Source of the DNA: Candidatus Stackebrandtia excrementipullorum
GTDB taxonomy: Bacteria > Actinomycetota > Actinomycetes > Mycobacteriales > Micromonosporaceae
Length of the DNA stretch: 64,000 nucleotides
Direction of reading: 5' to 3'
Assembly (NCBI GenBank): GCA_019113825.1
Contig: DXGR01000042.1
Span: forward strand, 1 to 64,000
Numbering within the stretch: the stretch's first letter is position 1; the number at the start of each line of letters is the position of its first letter. Position numbers and translations under genes: made by a program. Positions 26,542-35,415 of this stretch are shown in pieces. The notes below the pieces were generated by a model. That model was not told the DNA's origin and ran no database searches. It saw only the letters and a program-made list of their open reading frames with translations.

Positions 26542-26894
26542 CGTACCGAGAATTTGTCGTCCCCGACGACGTGGAGATCCTTGAGACCCTCGGAGTGACG
26601 CCTGAACAGATCGACGATGACGGGCCCGGCACCCAACGGCTGACCTTCGAGAACGACGGTCATCGGCTGGTTCTGACCTACGACGTGCTCGCCCGCTCGG
26701 TCGACCTCCATCTGACACAAAACGACGCCACGATGCTCGACATACGACGAGAAGGCGCGGTCCGCCTTGTTCCACAATGGGTCAATGCTGTCGGGTCCGT
26801 CAGGATCGACTTCGACACCGACGAGCTCACCGGCAGCCTCACGCTCACGGTCCACCCGACGATATCGATCCACGACAGCATGTTGCTCACCTGA
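26538..26894 (+). CDS. putative immunity protein
   Basis: 118 residues, acidic, beta-rich, no signal peptide or membrane helix (DDVEILETLGVTPEQIDDDGPG, RLVLTYDVLARSVDLHL, VGSVRIDFDTDELTGSLTLTV). GTG start overlapping the toxin stop. Small acidic proteins strictly coupled behind a toxin-like gene are usually immunity proteins that neutralise the toxin in the cytoplasm. No named family recognised; the assignment rests on context. Confidence 0.65.
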   Translation: MTYREFVVPDDVEILETLGVTPEQIDDDGPGTQRLTFENDGHRLVLTYDVLARSVDLHLTQNDATMLDIRREGAVRLVPQWVNAVGSVRIDFDTDELTGSLTLTVHPTISIHDSMLLT

Positions 26895-26965
26895 CCGACC
26901 CCATACGCAAAACGGCTCGCACGAACCATGGTGGTTCATGCGAGCCGCCTGAATCTTCGGGTCGT

Positions 26966-28048
26966 CTACGACACGAGGGACTCCCACGTGATCGGCCCGA
27001 CGACACCGTCGGAAACCAGGCCCTTACCGGACTGGTAGGTGCGCACCGACGAATCGGTGCCGGGGCCGAAGTCGCCATCGACAACGGTGCTAATGCCGTG
27101 CTTGGCGGACAACGACGACTGGATGCCCTTGACGGCTTCGCCGTCGTCGCCGTTGCGACGGGTCATGACGGTCGCCTTCCAGGTTTCGGCACCGACCACG
27201 CCGTCGACGGTCAAGCTCAACGCGGTCTGGTGTGCACGAACTTCGGTTTCCGTGGCGGGACCGAAGTCACCGTCCACCAACAGATCCCGTCCGTGCTCCT
27301 TCAACAGGTACTGAAGGGTCTTCACGTCTTCGCCGGTGGAACCCTTGCGCAAGGTCGGCCAAGCCGGGTCCGGGCCCGGGTCCGGGTCTCCGCCGCCGAG
27401 GCCCAGGTACTGGGCCACCCCGTTGGCGTGGCCCTTCGCGGTGGCGGTCAAGAATGCCGGGTTCTTGAGCAGCGCCGCGTCACTGGCACGGTCGATGAAC
27501 AGGGTCTCGGTGAGGACCGCGGGCATCCTGGTCTCACGCAGGACGTGGAAGTTGGCGGCCTTCTTGCCGCGGTCGGTCACCGACGACACCGAACGCATAC
27601 CCGACAGGATCGCGGGGTGGATGGCGTTCTGCAGCGCAACCGCGCCCGCCGAGGCGCTGGTGTACCGGAAGCTTTCAAACCCGGTACCGCCGCCGGCGTT
27701 GATGTGCACGCTCACGAAGAGGTCGGCGCCCCACGAGTTGGCGTCGGATGAGCGGTACGCCAGGCTGCGAGTGGTGTCACCGGTGCGGGACATCCGAATG
27801 TCGACGTTCCAATTGGCCTTCAGGTGATCGCGCATCTGCAACGCGATCGACAGGGTGAGGTCCTTTTCCAGAAGACCGTTTCCTACGGCACCGCTGTCGG
27901 ATCCACCATGGCCGGGGTCAATGTAGACGCGGGGGGTTGCCGCCGTCGTCGGGTTCGCGAACGCCTGGCCGACACCGAGAACCGGGATCGCCAGTCCGCC
28001 TGCCGCAAGCAGCAGGGCGCGACGTCGGCTGATAAGTGCTTTGGGCAT
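26966..28048 (-). CDS. N-acetylmuramoyl-L-alanine amidase with two peptidoglycan-binding domains
   Basis: 360 residues from the ATG at 28048, which has GAGG upstream; the track start at 28123 adds an unlikely N-terminus. Twin-arginine-like signal (SRRRALLLAAGG). Amidase_3 domain about 38-215 with zinc ligands His47 (DPGHGG), Glu61 (LLEKD), His115 (SVHINAG) and catalytic Glu181 (VLTETLF). After a Gly/Pro/Asp linker come two PG_binding_1 repeats (WPTLRKGSTGEDVKTLQYLL ... GDFGPATE; then GEAVKGIQSSL ... GDFGPGTD). It cleaves the lactyl-L-Ala bond of peptidoglycan outside the membrane, in wall turnover or division. Confidence 0.93.
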   Translation of the reverse strand: MPKALISRRRALLLAAGGLAIPVLGVGQAFANPTTAATPRVYIDPGHGGSDSGAVGNGLLEKDLTLSIALQMRDHLKANWNVDIRMSRTGDTTRSLAYRSSDANSWGADLFVSVHINAGGGTGFESFRYTSASAGAVALQNAIHPAILSGMRSVSSVTDRGKKAANFHVLRETRMPAVLTETLFIDRASDAALLKNPAFLTATAKGHANGVAQYLGLGGGDPDPGPDPAWPTLRKGSTGEDVKTLQYLLKEHGRDLLVDGDFGPATETEVRAHQTALSLTVDGVVGAETWKATVMTRRNGDDGEAVKGIQSSLSAKHGISTVVDGDFGPGTDSSVRTYQSGKGLVSDGVVGPITWESLVS

Positions 28049-29026
28049 GGGTACCTCACGATTATGGCGACGATAGGCATGTGCGTCGCGATATGGCTTA
28101 CTGGTTGGGCATCGCTCAATCAACGAGATTGCGTTGAACGTATTCGATACCGCCTACCGCGTCAACCGTGGAGGGCATTTTCGCAACCGATAAAGATGAT
28201 TTCCCATTGCATTGTCACCCCTCGGTAGCCGCGTGGCCACCACGATGAACATTGCCACACTTTTTCCATTGTGCATAAATTATGGACCATTGTCGAAAAC
28301 GCCACCGGAATCGCTTTATCGTAACAATACGGGCATTGTTCGGCTATTGAACAATCCCGACTTTAAGCCTCGAGTGAAGCATCCTCGCGCACTCCGCACA
28401 AGACGCCCCCAGCACGCGGTTGACCATCCCGCCGAAGGAACCGGCCGCAACGTCGGCGCGCGCTCCGCTGCTCAGCCGACATCGAGGGATTCGGCGCCCA
28501 CGCGCGAGGCTCTCATGCACAGCGAAGGCGCCGGCTCGTTCGCGGCGACGCCGACTCCACTATCGAGTGAGGACGCGTCCGAACAACGGCCATATCGAGA
28601 TCGACTTCGCATTCTCATAAAACAAGATGGACACTCGATGACCGGCCCGGTTTCACGAACGCCGCGTCATCGCCCCGGTGCACGACCTTTTCGGTTTCCC
28701 GCAGCCATCTCGACCTCGTTGCCGACCGTAGGGGTGAAAGTGACGAAAAACCGACTCGCCCGCGAAACCGCACCGACAATTCCCGCAGTAAATAAGGCAT
28801 AGGATCATCGGCTGGACCCGCCTTAACGCCGGTCGACCACCGGCGGCCACTCCGCTAAAACATCACGCGCTGTGCACAGATGCGTTCCCAACCCTTCACA
28901 CGCGGGAAGCCCACGGAAGAGGCCACCGTTGCCGTCGACACGACCCCGGTTAGTCCGATGTAAACACATTGACGCCGCATTTCCGCGTCACGCGAAGCGG
29001 CACCGGTATCAGCGGACGGTTTTCCA
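28049..29026. other. long gene-poor region with lower GC
   Basis: Nearly 1 kb without a gene I can support. The only long ORF (28212-28802 +, 196 aa) has no recognisable similarity, an Arg/Thr/Pro-rich composition of shadow type and no ribosome site. Base composition is visibly more AT-rich than the neighbours around 28050-28400. It should contain the promoter of the amidase gene. I looked for a ydaO-type riboswitch, which often precedes actinobacterial wall hydrolases, and did not see one. Confidence 0.55.
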
Positions 29027-29659
29027 TCATGACGGAAAACCTTCATACACGGTGGGCAACGTCTCCTGCAAGATGCTCTTGTGCACGCCAATGGCCTCGT
29101 CGCCTTCGGGAAACATCATGCTCGTGAGCGTGACCCCGTATCGTTGCCCGAACCGATACAACGCGGCCCCCGGCGAATTCGACGAGCCGTTGAAACAGTA
29201 CGTAAGCCCTGAAGACTCGTCGACGGTGAGGTCGTCGGGCTCACCGGTGAGAATCGCGTCGATGTCGCAATCCGTCGGCTCCGGGCCGTGCTGGAGCGCC
29301 TCCTCAAGAATCGCGTCGATGTCTTTCGGGGTTTGGTAACCGACCTCCAAGCTGAATCGGATGTCGTCGATGACGAGCATCCCGATCCCGCAGGTATCGG
29401 CCCGGATGGTCGACTCGGACTCCAACTGACCGGTGTCCCTGAACAGGTCACCGGTTCGATGGCAGAAGGCTTCAAACGCGTCGAAGTCCAAAGGCTCCTC
29501 GGCGAACCGCGGGTCGGACGCCAGAAACTCGTCTACCGAATACGGAGACTCCGCATCGGTTTCGGGTGCCGACTCAGGCGTTTCCGCACTGGCGCAGCCC
29601 GATATCAACAACCCGGTGACGATCGCCGCCGCCACACCACGCACTACACCGTCTCCCAT
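29027..29659 (-). CDS. DUF3558-like lipoprotein (second copy)
   Basis: 210 residues from the second of two close ATGs (29659), chosen because GGAG lies six bases before it and touches the first. Signal peptide with lipobox LISGC, acidic linker (ETPESAPETDAESP), then a Cys-containing mature domain (FEAFCHRTG, ADTCGIGML, PTDCDID, LTYCFNG). The segment DPRFAEEPLDFDAFEAFC parallels FAAGPLDDAAQAALC of the lipoprotein at 12816-13463. Outer-face membrane lipoprotein of unknown function. Confidence 0.75.
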   Translation of the reverse strand: MGDGVVRGVAAAIVTGLLISGCASAETPESAPETDAESPYSVDEFLASDPRFAEEPLDFDAFEAFCHRTGDLFRDTGQLESESTIRADTCGIGMLVIDDIRFSLEVGYQTPKDIDAILEEALQHGPEPTDCDIDAILTGEPDDLTVDESSGLTYCFNGSSNSPGAALYRFGQRYGVTLTSMMFPEGDEAIGVHKSILQETLPTVYEGFPS

Positions 29660-29985
29660 ATTCATCTCCGTTTCCCGTTTACCGCCACGCCCCGGGCAAA
29701 CCGCCGGGCCGGGCGCATTGCCGGTGGCCGTGGGCCTCATAAATCGCTAACGCCCTGTTTGGGTAAATAAAACAACTCGAGCGGAAACCGTTGCGACACA
29801 GGTCATGGCAGCCCATTCACCACTATAGACGGGGCTACGGTCAATCGGCGGTCACATAGGATCGATCGCCGCCCGAAACAGCATGGTAGCGTCATCGCGA
29901 CAACACGGGTAAATGGGCGGACGTCGATGGATGGTCACGTCGACGCCGTGAACGCGTACATGCGGAATAAGCGAGGTGCAGCACG
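29660..29985. other. intergenic region, divergent promoters expected
   Basis: About 325 bases between divergent genes for the lipoprotein and an anchored extracytoplasmic protein. No ORF with a ribosome site or similarity, and no clear repeat or palindrome was found. Confidence 0.5.
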
Positions 29986-30894
29986 GTGAAACGTGTACTC
30001 AGTCCACGGCTGCGTTGGGCCGGTGTGGCCGTGGCCGCTCTCGTCGCCGCTTCGGCGGCGACATTCGTGTGGTGGCCGGGCGGCGACGCCGACACCCCCA
30101 TAGCCACCGAGACCGTCGAACCGTCTGCTCCCGACGCCCCGGAACACTGCTTGCAGTCACCGGTCGATACCGGTGTCACCGAACCGGTGCCCGCCCCCGA
30201 CAACGGTGACGTCGAAGTGACCGACAAGGGATGGACGCTGTCACTTAAACACCCGCCGGTCGGCGCCCTGTCCTTCGGGACCGTACTGACCAACACCACC
30301 GACCTCGTGGCCACGGGCCTCACCGTGACCGTCAGCGCCCAACGCCCCGACGGTCAAGCCGTCGCCGAGGACGGATCCTCCGAGGCGTGGGAATGGTCGC
30401 AACCTCTCGGATACATCGGCCCGGGCGACGACTTCGGTTTCGGGATGAGAGCACCCATCGCATTGGAGGACCTTGAACAGGACCTCAACCTGATCGTCGA
30501 CGTGGAGGTCACCGAGTGGTGGCCGATGGAAAACGATGTTCACACCTTCGCGTCCCTCACCGCCCACGTCCCCGAGGTCGAGGACATGATCGACCCGGAC
30601 CGCAATCTGGAATTTTCGGTCCATTCCGACTACTGCACGCCCGTCCCGGCCGGACACACCGTCATTTTTCGGGACGGCGACGGCAACATCATCGCCGGTA
30701 CAGCCGATGTCGCGGACAACCCGTCAACGGCGGAGACGCCTTACGTCGCCGAGTACACGCCGGGCGCGAACGAGTCGTTGTTGACAGAAAACAGTTGGAT
30801 GCTACACACATCCCAAGAGCACACCACGTCCACAAGGTACGCCGATGTCGACATCTATCCGTACGCTCCCACCGAAGAGGAGCTTGCAACCTGA
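29986..30894 (+). CDS. membrane-anchored extracytoplasmic protein of unknown function
   Basis: 302 residues, GTG start. Basic N-terminus and a hydrophobic helix (WAGVAVAALVAASAATFVWW, about 11-30) act as signal anchor. A Thr/Pro/Glu linker follows, then an acidic beta-rich domain (LSFGTVLTNTTDLVATGLTVTV) that looks like an immunoglobulin-like or FxLYD-like fold. A second part contains one more cysteine (SDYCTPVPAGHTVIF). Two cysteines (CLQSP and YCTP) could pair outside. No enzyme motif seen. Monocistronic in appearance. Confidence 0.7.
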   Translation: MKRVLSPRLRWAGVAVAALVAASAATFVWWPGGDADTPIATETVEPSAPDAPEHCLQSPVDTGVTEPVPAPDNGDVEVTDKGWTLSLKHPPVGALSFGTVLTNTTDLVATGLTVTVSAQRPDGQAVAEDGSSEAWEWSQPLGYIGPGDDFGFGMRAPIALEDLEQDLNLIVDVEVTEWWPMENDVHTFASLTAHVPEVEDMIDPDRNLEFSVHSDYCTPVPAGHTVIFRDGDGNIIAGTADVADNPSTAETPYVAEYTPGANESLLTENSWMLHTSQEHTTSTRYADVDIYPYAPTEEELAT

Positions 30895-31045
30895 TCTGCT
30901 CCTGTGGCCCGGCCTCATCTCCGTTGTGACTCATCGCGGCCGGCATGTCGCCACACCAAGGACAGACGTGTCCGACCGCTTCACGCCGAACCTCGCTCTT
31001 CCGTCCTCTACGGAACGGCCCGAGGCCGGATCAGCCGGTGCGATG

Positions 31046-31981
31046 TCAGGAACGATCCGGTGGTTCGACGGCGATGAAACCCGAGTGAAACAGGTCAAGC
31101 GTCGCCTCGAGGCTGCAGTCATGACTGTTGACGCCGTTGCGGTACAGAGTGTCGACCCCTAGACACCCGCGTAGATTTTGTGTCCACACACCCAGGTCCC
31201 CGATCATCGAACCGGAGTCGTTGGAGGCGTTGATCGCGTGGTAAGCGGCCAAGACCTCCTTCGTCGGGTATTCGTCCGCGTTGTCCAACACGACCATCGC
31301 CTTGGTGTTCAACAGATCGACGTCGGCCACGACCTCATCGACGTCGGACACCGACGGCATGGCCAAAAAACGCCAGGCCGCATAGCGTCGCTCACGATCC
31401 GTGACCGAAAACGGTTCGACCTCCAGGTCGGAGGTTGCCCGACCGAGTCGTGTCATCGCAAGGATCGTGGTCCGGGCGGTGTCGACCTGCCGGTAGGTGA
31501 TCGGCTCGGAAAGGAACCGTTCCGCGTGCTGCGCGGCTTCCTCCACGAGGTCGGAATCGGGTTGCCCCGCGGTGTCGAGAATGACCGCACCCAAGAGGAG
31601 GTCCAGCCAGGAGCCGTCGGCGCGTGCGCGGTCCAGGTGCGGTTGCAGGGCTTTGGCGAGGCGGTCGCCGGCGAGTTCACCGAATCGGTCGTGTTCGGCC
31701 AAAAGCGCGACCGCGAACGTCGACGACAACGCAGGCGGTTGGTCGAGTGTGGTGTGCCAGGACGGTTGATCGGGCCCGGCTGCGGTGAAGAGGCCGTCGT
31801 CGGCCGACAAGGCGGCCAGTTCGGTGACATCGAACGGCCATGTGTCGTCGGGTTCGCCGGACCAGGCCATACTGACCCCGACCTGGGTCAACGCCGCGAC
31901 AATAGCGATGATCAACAGGACACGGACCCGATTTACTGCCCGCCATGTGGCGGTCGGTTTCCTCATGGCATCCATTTCCAC
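31046..31981 (-). CDS. membrane-anchored helical protein next to a Cys-rich peptide
   Basis: 311 residues. One N-terminal hydrophobic helix (VLLIIAIVAALTQVGVSMAW) anchors it. The rest is extracytoplasmic and helical (LAKALQPHLDRARADGSWLDLLLGAVILDTAG and similar), reminiscent of alpha/alpha-toroid or prenyltransferase-like repeats, though no catalytic motif is visible. It ends in a Cys pair region (RGCLGVD, SHDCSLEATLDLF). Three start choices lie within 16 bases; none has a clear ribosome site. It follows, on the same strand, a 67-residue peptide with eight cysteines (32209-32412), and the two may work together. I do not recognise the family with certainty. Confidence 0.65.
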   Translation of the reverse strand: MEMDAMRKPTATWRAVNRVRVLLIIAIVAALTQVGVSMAWSGEPDDTWPFDVTELAALSADDGLFTAAGPDQPSWHTTLDQPPALSSTFAVALLAEHDRFGELAGDRLAKALQPHLDRARADGSWLDLLLGAVILDTAGQPDSDLVEEAAQHAERFLSEPITYRQVDTARTTILAMTRLGRATSDLEVEPFSVTDRERRYAAWRFLAMPSVSDVDEVVADVDLLNTKAMVVLDNADEYPTKEVLAAYHAINASNDSGSMIGDLGVWTQNLRGCLGVDTLYRNGVNSHDCSLEATLDLFHSGFIAVEPPDRS

Positions 31982-32208
31982 GCCTACTCGGGTCTACTGT
32001 TCCCGCCCAGTGTGGGGACCGGTGTCGCACACTGTCAACCCAGCGCCGCTTCGGACTCGTGTGGTCTGTGCTGCCCGCCACATATGTCGTCGGGTTCGCC
32101 GCTCCGGGTGACCATGCCGCCGCGGGCATCCGGCGCCGACTCGGTGACCGTAGCAATGGGACGTGACGACGGGAAGGGCGGCAACCGCTGCCCGCCCGTC
32201 GCAGCGGG

Positions 32209-32412
32209 TCAACAACAGCCGAGGTGTTCCCAACAGCAGGCCGTGCAGTCGGCCCGGTGGTAAATGCGGAAACGGTCGTATCCGCTGTCGCAGACGCCCG
32301 GGGAACAGTACGTTTCCCAATAGGGTGTGCACATGGCCGACGCGGATCCCTCTCCAAGGATCTTGGACAGGGCTTTATCGGCGACGGTGTTAATACGGGT
32401 GACGAGTTTCAT
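32209..32412 (-). CDS. cysteine-rich small peptide (67 aa)
   Basis: 67 residues with GGAG five bases before the ATG. The N-terminal 27 residues form an amphipathic, Cys-free stretch (MKLVTRINTVADKALSKILG). The C-terminal 40 residues hold eight cysteines (28, 36, 41, 56, 59, 60, 66, 67) and several aromatic residues, ending LGCC. This leader-plus-Cys-rich-core layout suits a RiPP precursor, a disulfide-rich exported peptide or a metal-binding peptide. No Sec signal is obvious. The only close partner on the strand is the membrane-anchored protein at 31046-31981. Confidence 0.75.
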   Translation of the reverse strand: MKLVTRINTVADKALSKILGEGSASAMCTPYWETYCSPGVCDSGYDRFRIYHRADCTACCWEHLGCC

Positions 32413-32620
32413 TGCTACTCCAGGGTTCAGCGCTGACGCGATGCCGTTAAGTCATCGTATCGACACCTGCCGATCGGTCGATACTGGATACGTTGCGTCA
32501 CAACGGCTTTATTTTCCAGAGGCGAACCGACCTCCACAATACGATCCCATGTGCTGCGCAGGACCGGGCGTCCGACAACCGATTACGGTTCTCATGAGCA
32601 GCCCGGTCCCGACACCGCTA

Positions 32621-32998
32621 TCAGGCCCGCCGACGAGGCCGCGATATGTCCGTTAACCGTGGCCGCCGCGCATCCGACACCACGATCGGCCCTCCCCCGG
32701 ACCCGGTCTCCCCGTCCGTTCGCGCCCCTTCGGGCGGTGCACCGTTCTCCGCGTTCAATGCTTCGGCCGCCTCCGCCAGCTGTCGGGCCTCATCCCGCTC
32801 GCACCACAGTTGTAGATACTCTTCTGCTGTCAACCACGCCATACCCCAAGCGTCGGGCACACGAGGCCGATTTTGCGGGAAGCGCGCCAGGCGAGCCACC
32901 ACATAACCGGCAGGGGCGGCCCGGTCGGCTTCTTCCACCGAGATCACCGAGACGAGCAAACGAGCTGCGCGCCCGGCCTTGTGCCGGATCGTATGCAC
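32621..32998 (-). CDS. hypothetical protein (uncertain)
   Basis: 125-residue frame with a GTG start lacking a clear ribosome site. The middle part (VEEADRAAPAGYVVARLARF, WLTAEEYLQLWCERDEARQLAEAAEALNAE) reads like genuine protein with a helical, acidic end, perhaps a DNA-binding or antitoxin-like small protein. The ends are Arg/Pro-rich and shadow-like. It could be a fragment or have a shifted start. No family recognised. Confidence 0.35.
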   Translation of the reverse strand: MHTIRHKAGRAARLLVSVISVEEADRAAPAGYVVARLARFPQNRPRVPDAWGMAWLTAEEYLQLWCERDEARQLAEAAEALNAENGAPPEGARTDGETGSGGGPIVVSDARRPRLTDISRPRRRA

Positions 32999-33127
32999 CG
33001 GAAACGGCGACTACGCGTGGGGACACGAGATCAAACGCATCGTCGAGTTCCGTCGGCGGATGAAGGACCGGTAAGCGTCGGCCGGCCCGTGGCCTGGTGA
33101 AGATCGGCACGCCGGACCATGTCGGTC

Positions 33128-33280
33128 TCAGGGACTGTCGACCGTCGAGGTCTCCGACGTCGACGGAGCGTCGTCCGGTTCCTCCATCGGTATGTCGGTG
33201 CCGGAGAAGAGCACCCATCCCAACAGGGCGAGCACCGCGAGCACGCCCAGCATCGTGAGCACGTATCTCCTGGTCTCCAT
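33128..33280 (-). CDS. small single-span membrane protein (50 aa)
   Basis: Fifty residues from the ATG at 33280, shorter than the track ORF, whose N-terminus reads as noise. METRRY followed by one strong helix (VLTMLGVLAVLALLGWVLF) and an acidic Ser/Thr tail (EEPDDAPSTSETSTVDSP) on the outside. GAGG lies close before the ATG. Function unknown. It sits upstream of nothing obvious on its strand and 139 bases from the sugar isomerase gene end. Confidence 0.55.
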   Translation of the reverse strand: METRRYVLTMLGVLAVLALLGWVLFSGTDIPMEEPDDAPSTSETSTVDSP

Positions 33281-33418
33281 GGCCTCATCCGATCCGACGA
33301 CATCGTTCGTCGTTGATCTTAAAGACCGCTTCGCGTTGGCCGGGCAGGTCCCCGGCCAACGCGGCGTCCCGCGGTTCCCGGTGCCCATACCCCAGAGGCA
33401 TGGGCACAGTCTCGTCCG

Positions 33419-34429
33419 TTACTCGCGGTCGCTGGAGAACGCCGCGTCGAAGGAGGCCGCGGGCGGATCGAAGTTCAACGACCGCACGAATTGGACGGCC
33501 TCGGCCGCGCCCTGAAGCCGGTCCATGCCGGCGTCCTCCCACTCAATGGAGATGGGCCCGTCGTAACCGATCGCGTTGAGAGTGCGGAAGCAGTCCTCCC
33601 ACGGGACGTCCCCGTGACCGGTGGACACGAAGTCCCAACCGCGCCGGGGATCTCCCCACGGCAGGTGTGAGCCGAGCCTTCCGTTGCGGCCGTTGCCGAC
33701 TCGCTTGCGGGTGTCCTTGCAGTCGACGTGGTAGATGCGGTCGGCGAAGTCGACGAGGAAACCCGCCGGGTCGATGTCCTGCCAGATCATGTGGCTGGGG
33801 TCCCAGTTGAGCCCGAACGCCTCTCGGCGACCGATGGCATCCAATGTGGCTACCGTGGACCAGTAGTCGTAGGCGATCTCGGACGGGTGCACCTCGTGGG
33901 CGAACCGAACGCCCACCTCGTCGAAGACGTCGAGGATCGGATTCCAGCGGTCGGCGAAGTCACGATAACCGTCTTTGACGACCTCGTCCGAGACCGGTGG
34001 GAACATCGCGACGTACTTCCAGATCGCCGAGCCCGTAAACCCGACCACGGTGGACACACCGAGCTTGGCCGCGGCACGTGCGGTCTGCTTCATCTCCTCG
34101 GCGGCGCGCTGCCGTACCCCTTCGGGCTCCCCGTCCCCCCACACGTGATCGGGAAGGATGTCACGGTGACGGTGATCGATCGGGTCGTCGCACACGGCCT
34201 GTCCCACCAGATGGTTCGAGATCGCCCACACCTGCAGCCCATACCGTTCCAGCACCTCACGCTTGCCGCGAAGGTAGTCGTCGTCGGACACCACCCGGTG
34301 CACGTCCAGGTGGTCGCCCCAGCAGGCGATCTCCAGGCCGTCGTACCCCCACCGGGACACTTTGGCGCACAGTTCCTCGAACGGCATATCGGCCCATTGG
34401 CCGGTGAACAGGGTGACAGGGCGAGTCAT
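33419..34429 (-). CDS. sugar phosphate isomerase/epimerase family protein (336 aa)
   Basis: Xylose isomerase-like TIM barrel. Metal-site blocks visible: [35 protein letters not shown] and [11 protein letters not shown] supply Glu, Asp/His and Glu ligands in the expected order. It starts in an ATGA overlap with the upstream isomerase-like gene, so the two are made together. It is the last gene of the sugar operon that starts at 41326. Such enzymes epimerise or isomerise sugars or inositols, or act as dehydratases in inositol catabolism. The substrate is unknown, but the context (CUT2 transporter and a Gfo/Idh/MocA dehydrogenase) supports a sugar or sugar alcohol. Confidence 0.9.
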   Translation of the reverse strand: MTRPVTLFTGQWADMPFEELCAKVSRWGYDGLEIACWGDHLDVHRVVSDDDYLRGKREVLERYGLQVWAISNHLVGQAVCDDPIDHRHRDILPDHVWGDGEPEGVRQRAAEEMKQTARAAAKLGVSTVVGFTGSAIWKYVAMFPPVSDEVVKDGYRDFADRWNPILDVFDEVGVRFAHEVHPSEIAYDYWSTVATLDAIGRREAFGLNWDPSHMIWQDIDPAGFLVDFADRIYHVDCKDTRKRVGNGRNGRLGSHLPWGDPRRGWDFVSTGHGDVPWEDCFRTLNAIGYDGPISIEWEDAGMDRLQGAAEAVQFVRSLNFDPPAASFDAAFSSDRE

Positions 34430-35289
34430 GTCGGCTCCTTCGGAAGCGTTCTCAGGTATTGCAGTCCGTCCAATGCCAGGTCGTTTTGGCTTTTCGCCAA
34501 CGGCCGCCAGATCGACGCCGCCGTCGCGATGGTCGCGTTGTCGGCGGTGAAAGACTCGATGACCAGGGGACCGTCGTACCCGGCCGCCTCCAGCGCCGCG
34601 AGAATCCCCGGCCAGTCCATGTGGTCGCTCCCGGGCGCACCCCGGTCGTTACCCGACACCTGGACGTGAAAGACACGGTCGCCGGCGGCGGCTATCGCGG
34701 CGGTGATGTCGGTTTCCTCGATGTTCATGTGGTAGAGATCCAGCGCGACACCACAGTGCTCGACCGGCAGTCCCGCGATCGCCTCGAGTGTCTGGGCGAC
34801 GGTGTTGCACAGGCTGGTCTCATAACGGTTCAACGGTTCGACCGCCAACCGCACGCCTGCCGATGCGGCGTGATCGACAACCGGGGACAACGACCGACGC
34901 AGTTGCTCGTACACGGCTTTCCGATGCGCCCCCTCCATTCGCCAGGTCCTCCCCACCGACGCGTACGCGGGCCCGGCGATGACGTTCGATCCGACCTCGG
35001 CGGCCACGTCCACGACGTGACACAAATAGTCCTGCGTGGACCGAATAACCGACGCAGGCGCTTCGACGAGTTCACGGCCCTCCCCCATGACGAGGACGAC
35101 GGTCGCGTCAAGCCCAAGGTCGTTCAGCAGCCGCGCGGCCTTCGTCGGGTCCCAGTCGCCGGGCGCCTCCACCGGAAGCTCGATGACGTCGAACCCCCAG
35201 TCGCGCACCCGCGGCGCCAGGTCGGCCAACGCGTCGTCGGTCAACGGGGACGTCCACACCCATGTATTGACGCCCAGCTTGTTGCTCAT
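34426..35289 (-). CDS. sugar phosphate isomerase/epimerase family protein (287 aa)
   Basis: Second xylose isomerase-like TIM-barrel protein. Motifs [58 protein letters not shown] and LVIESF give the Glu/Asp/His/Glu metal site; DTA-epimerase-like layout (IolE/hydroxypyruvate isomerase/tagatose epimerase clan). Coupled to the next isomerase gene by ATGA. It follows the binding-protein gene after 126 bases that contain a stem-loop, so it may be expressed at a lower level than the transporter. Catalysis of a ketose or keto-inositol epimerisation is likely; specificity is not readable. Confidence 0.9.
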   Translation of the reverse strand: MSNKLGVNTWVWTSPLTDDALADLAPRVRDWGFDVIELPVEAPGDWDPTKAARLLNDLGLDATVVLVMGEGRELVEAPASVIRSTQDYLCHVVDVAAEVGSNVIAGPAYASVGRTWRMEGAHRKAVYEQLRRSLSPVVDHAASAGVRLAVEPLNRYETSLCNTVAQTLEAIAGLPVEHCGVALDLYHMNIEETDITAAIAAAGDRVFHVQVSGNDRGAPGSDHMDWPGILAALEAAGYDGPLVIESFTADNATIATAASIWRPLAKSQNDLALDGLQYLRTLPKEPT

Positions 35290-35338
35290 ATCCGATAGCT
35301 CCTCACCACACGATACTCACGGCAACGCGCCCGCCGGG

Positions 35339-35373
35339 GTGACGAATCGTCACGTCAGGCGACGACTCGTCAC
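35339..35373 (-). terminator. intra-operon stem-loop
   Basis: Near-perfect 13-base stem (GTGACGAGTCGTC against GACGATTCGTCAC, one G-T pair) with a 9-base loop lies between the binding-protein gene and the isomerase genes on the minus strand. No T-run. It may partly terminate transcription or protect the 3' end of the binding-protein mRNA. Confidence 0.5.
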
Positions 35374-35415
35374 CCCGACCACGGCGAACACCCGCCGCAC
35401 ACCTCACGGTGTGAC

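Noticed and set aside
28049-28260. ydaO-type riboswitch before the amidase
   Set aside because: The conserved motifs of that riboswitch were not found.
28212-28802. 196-residue plus-strand ORF
   Set aside because: No similarity, shadow-like composition, no ribosome site.
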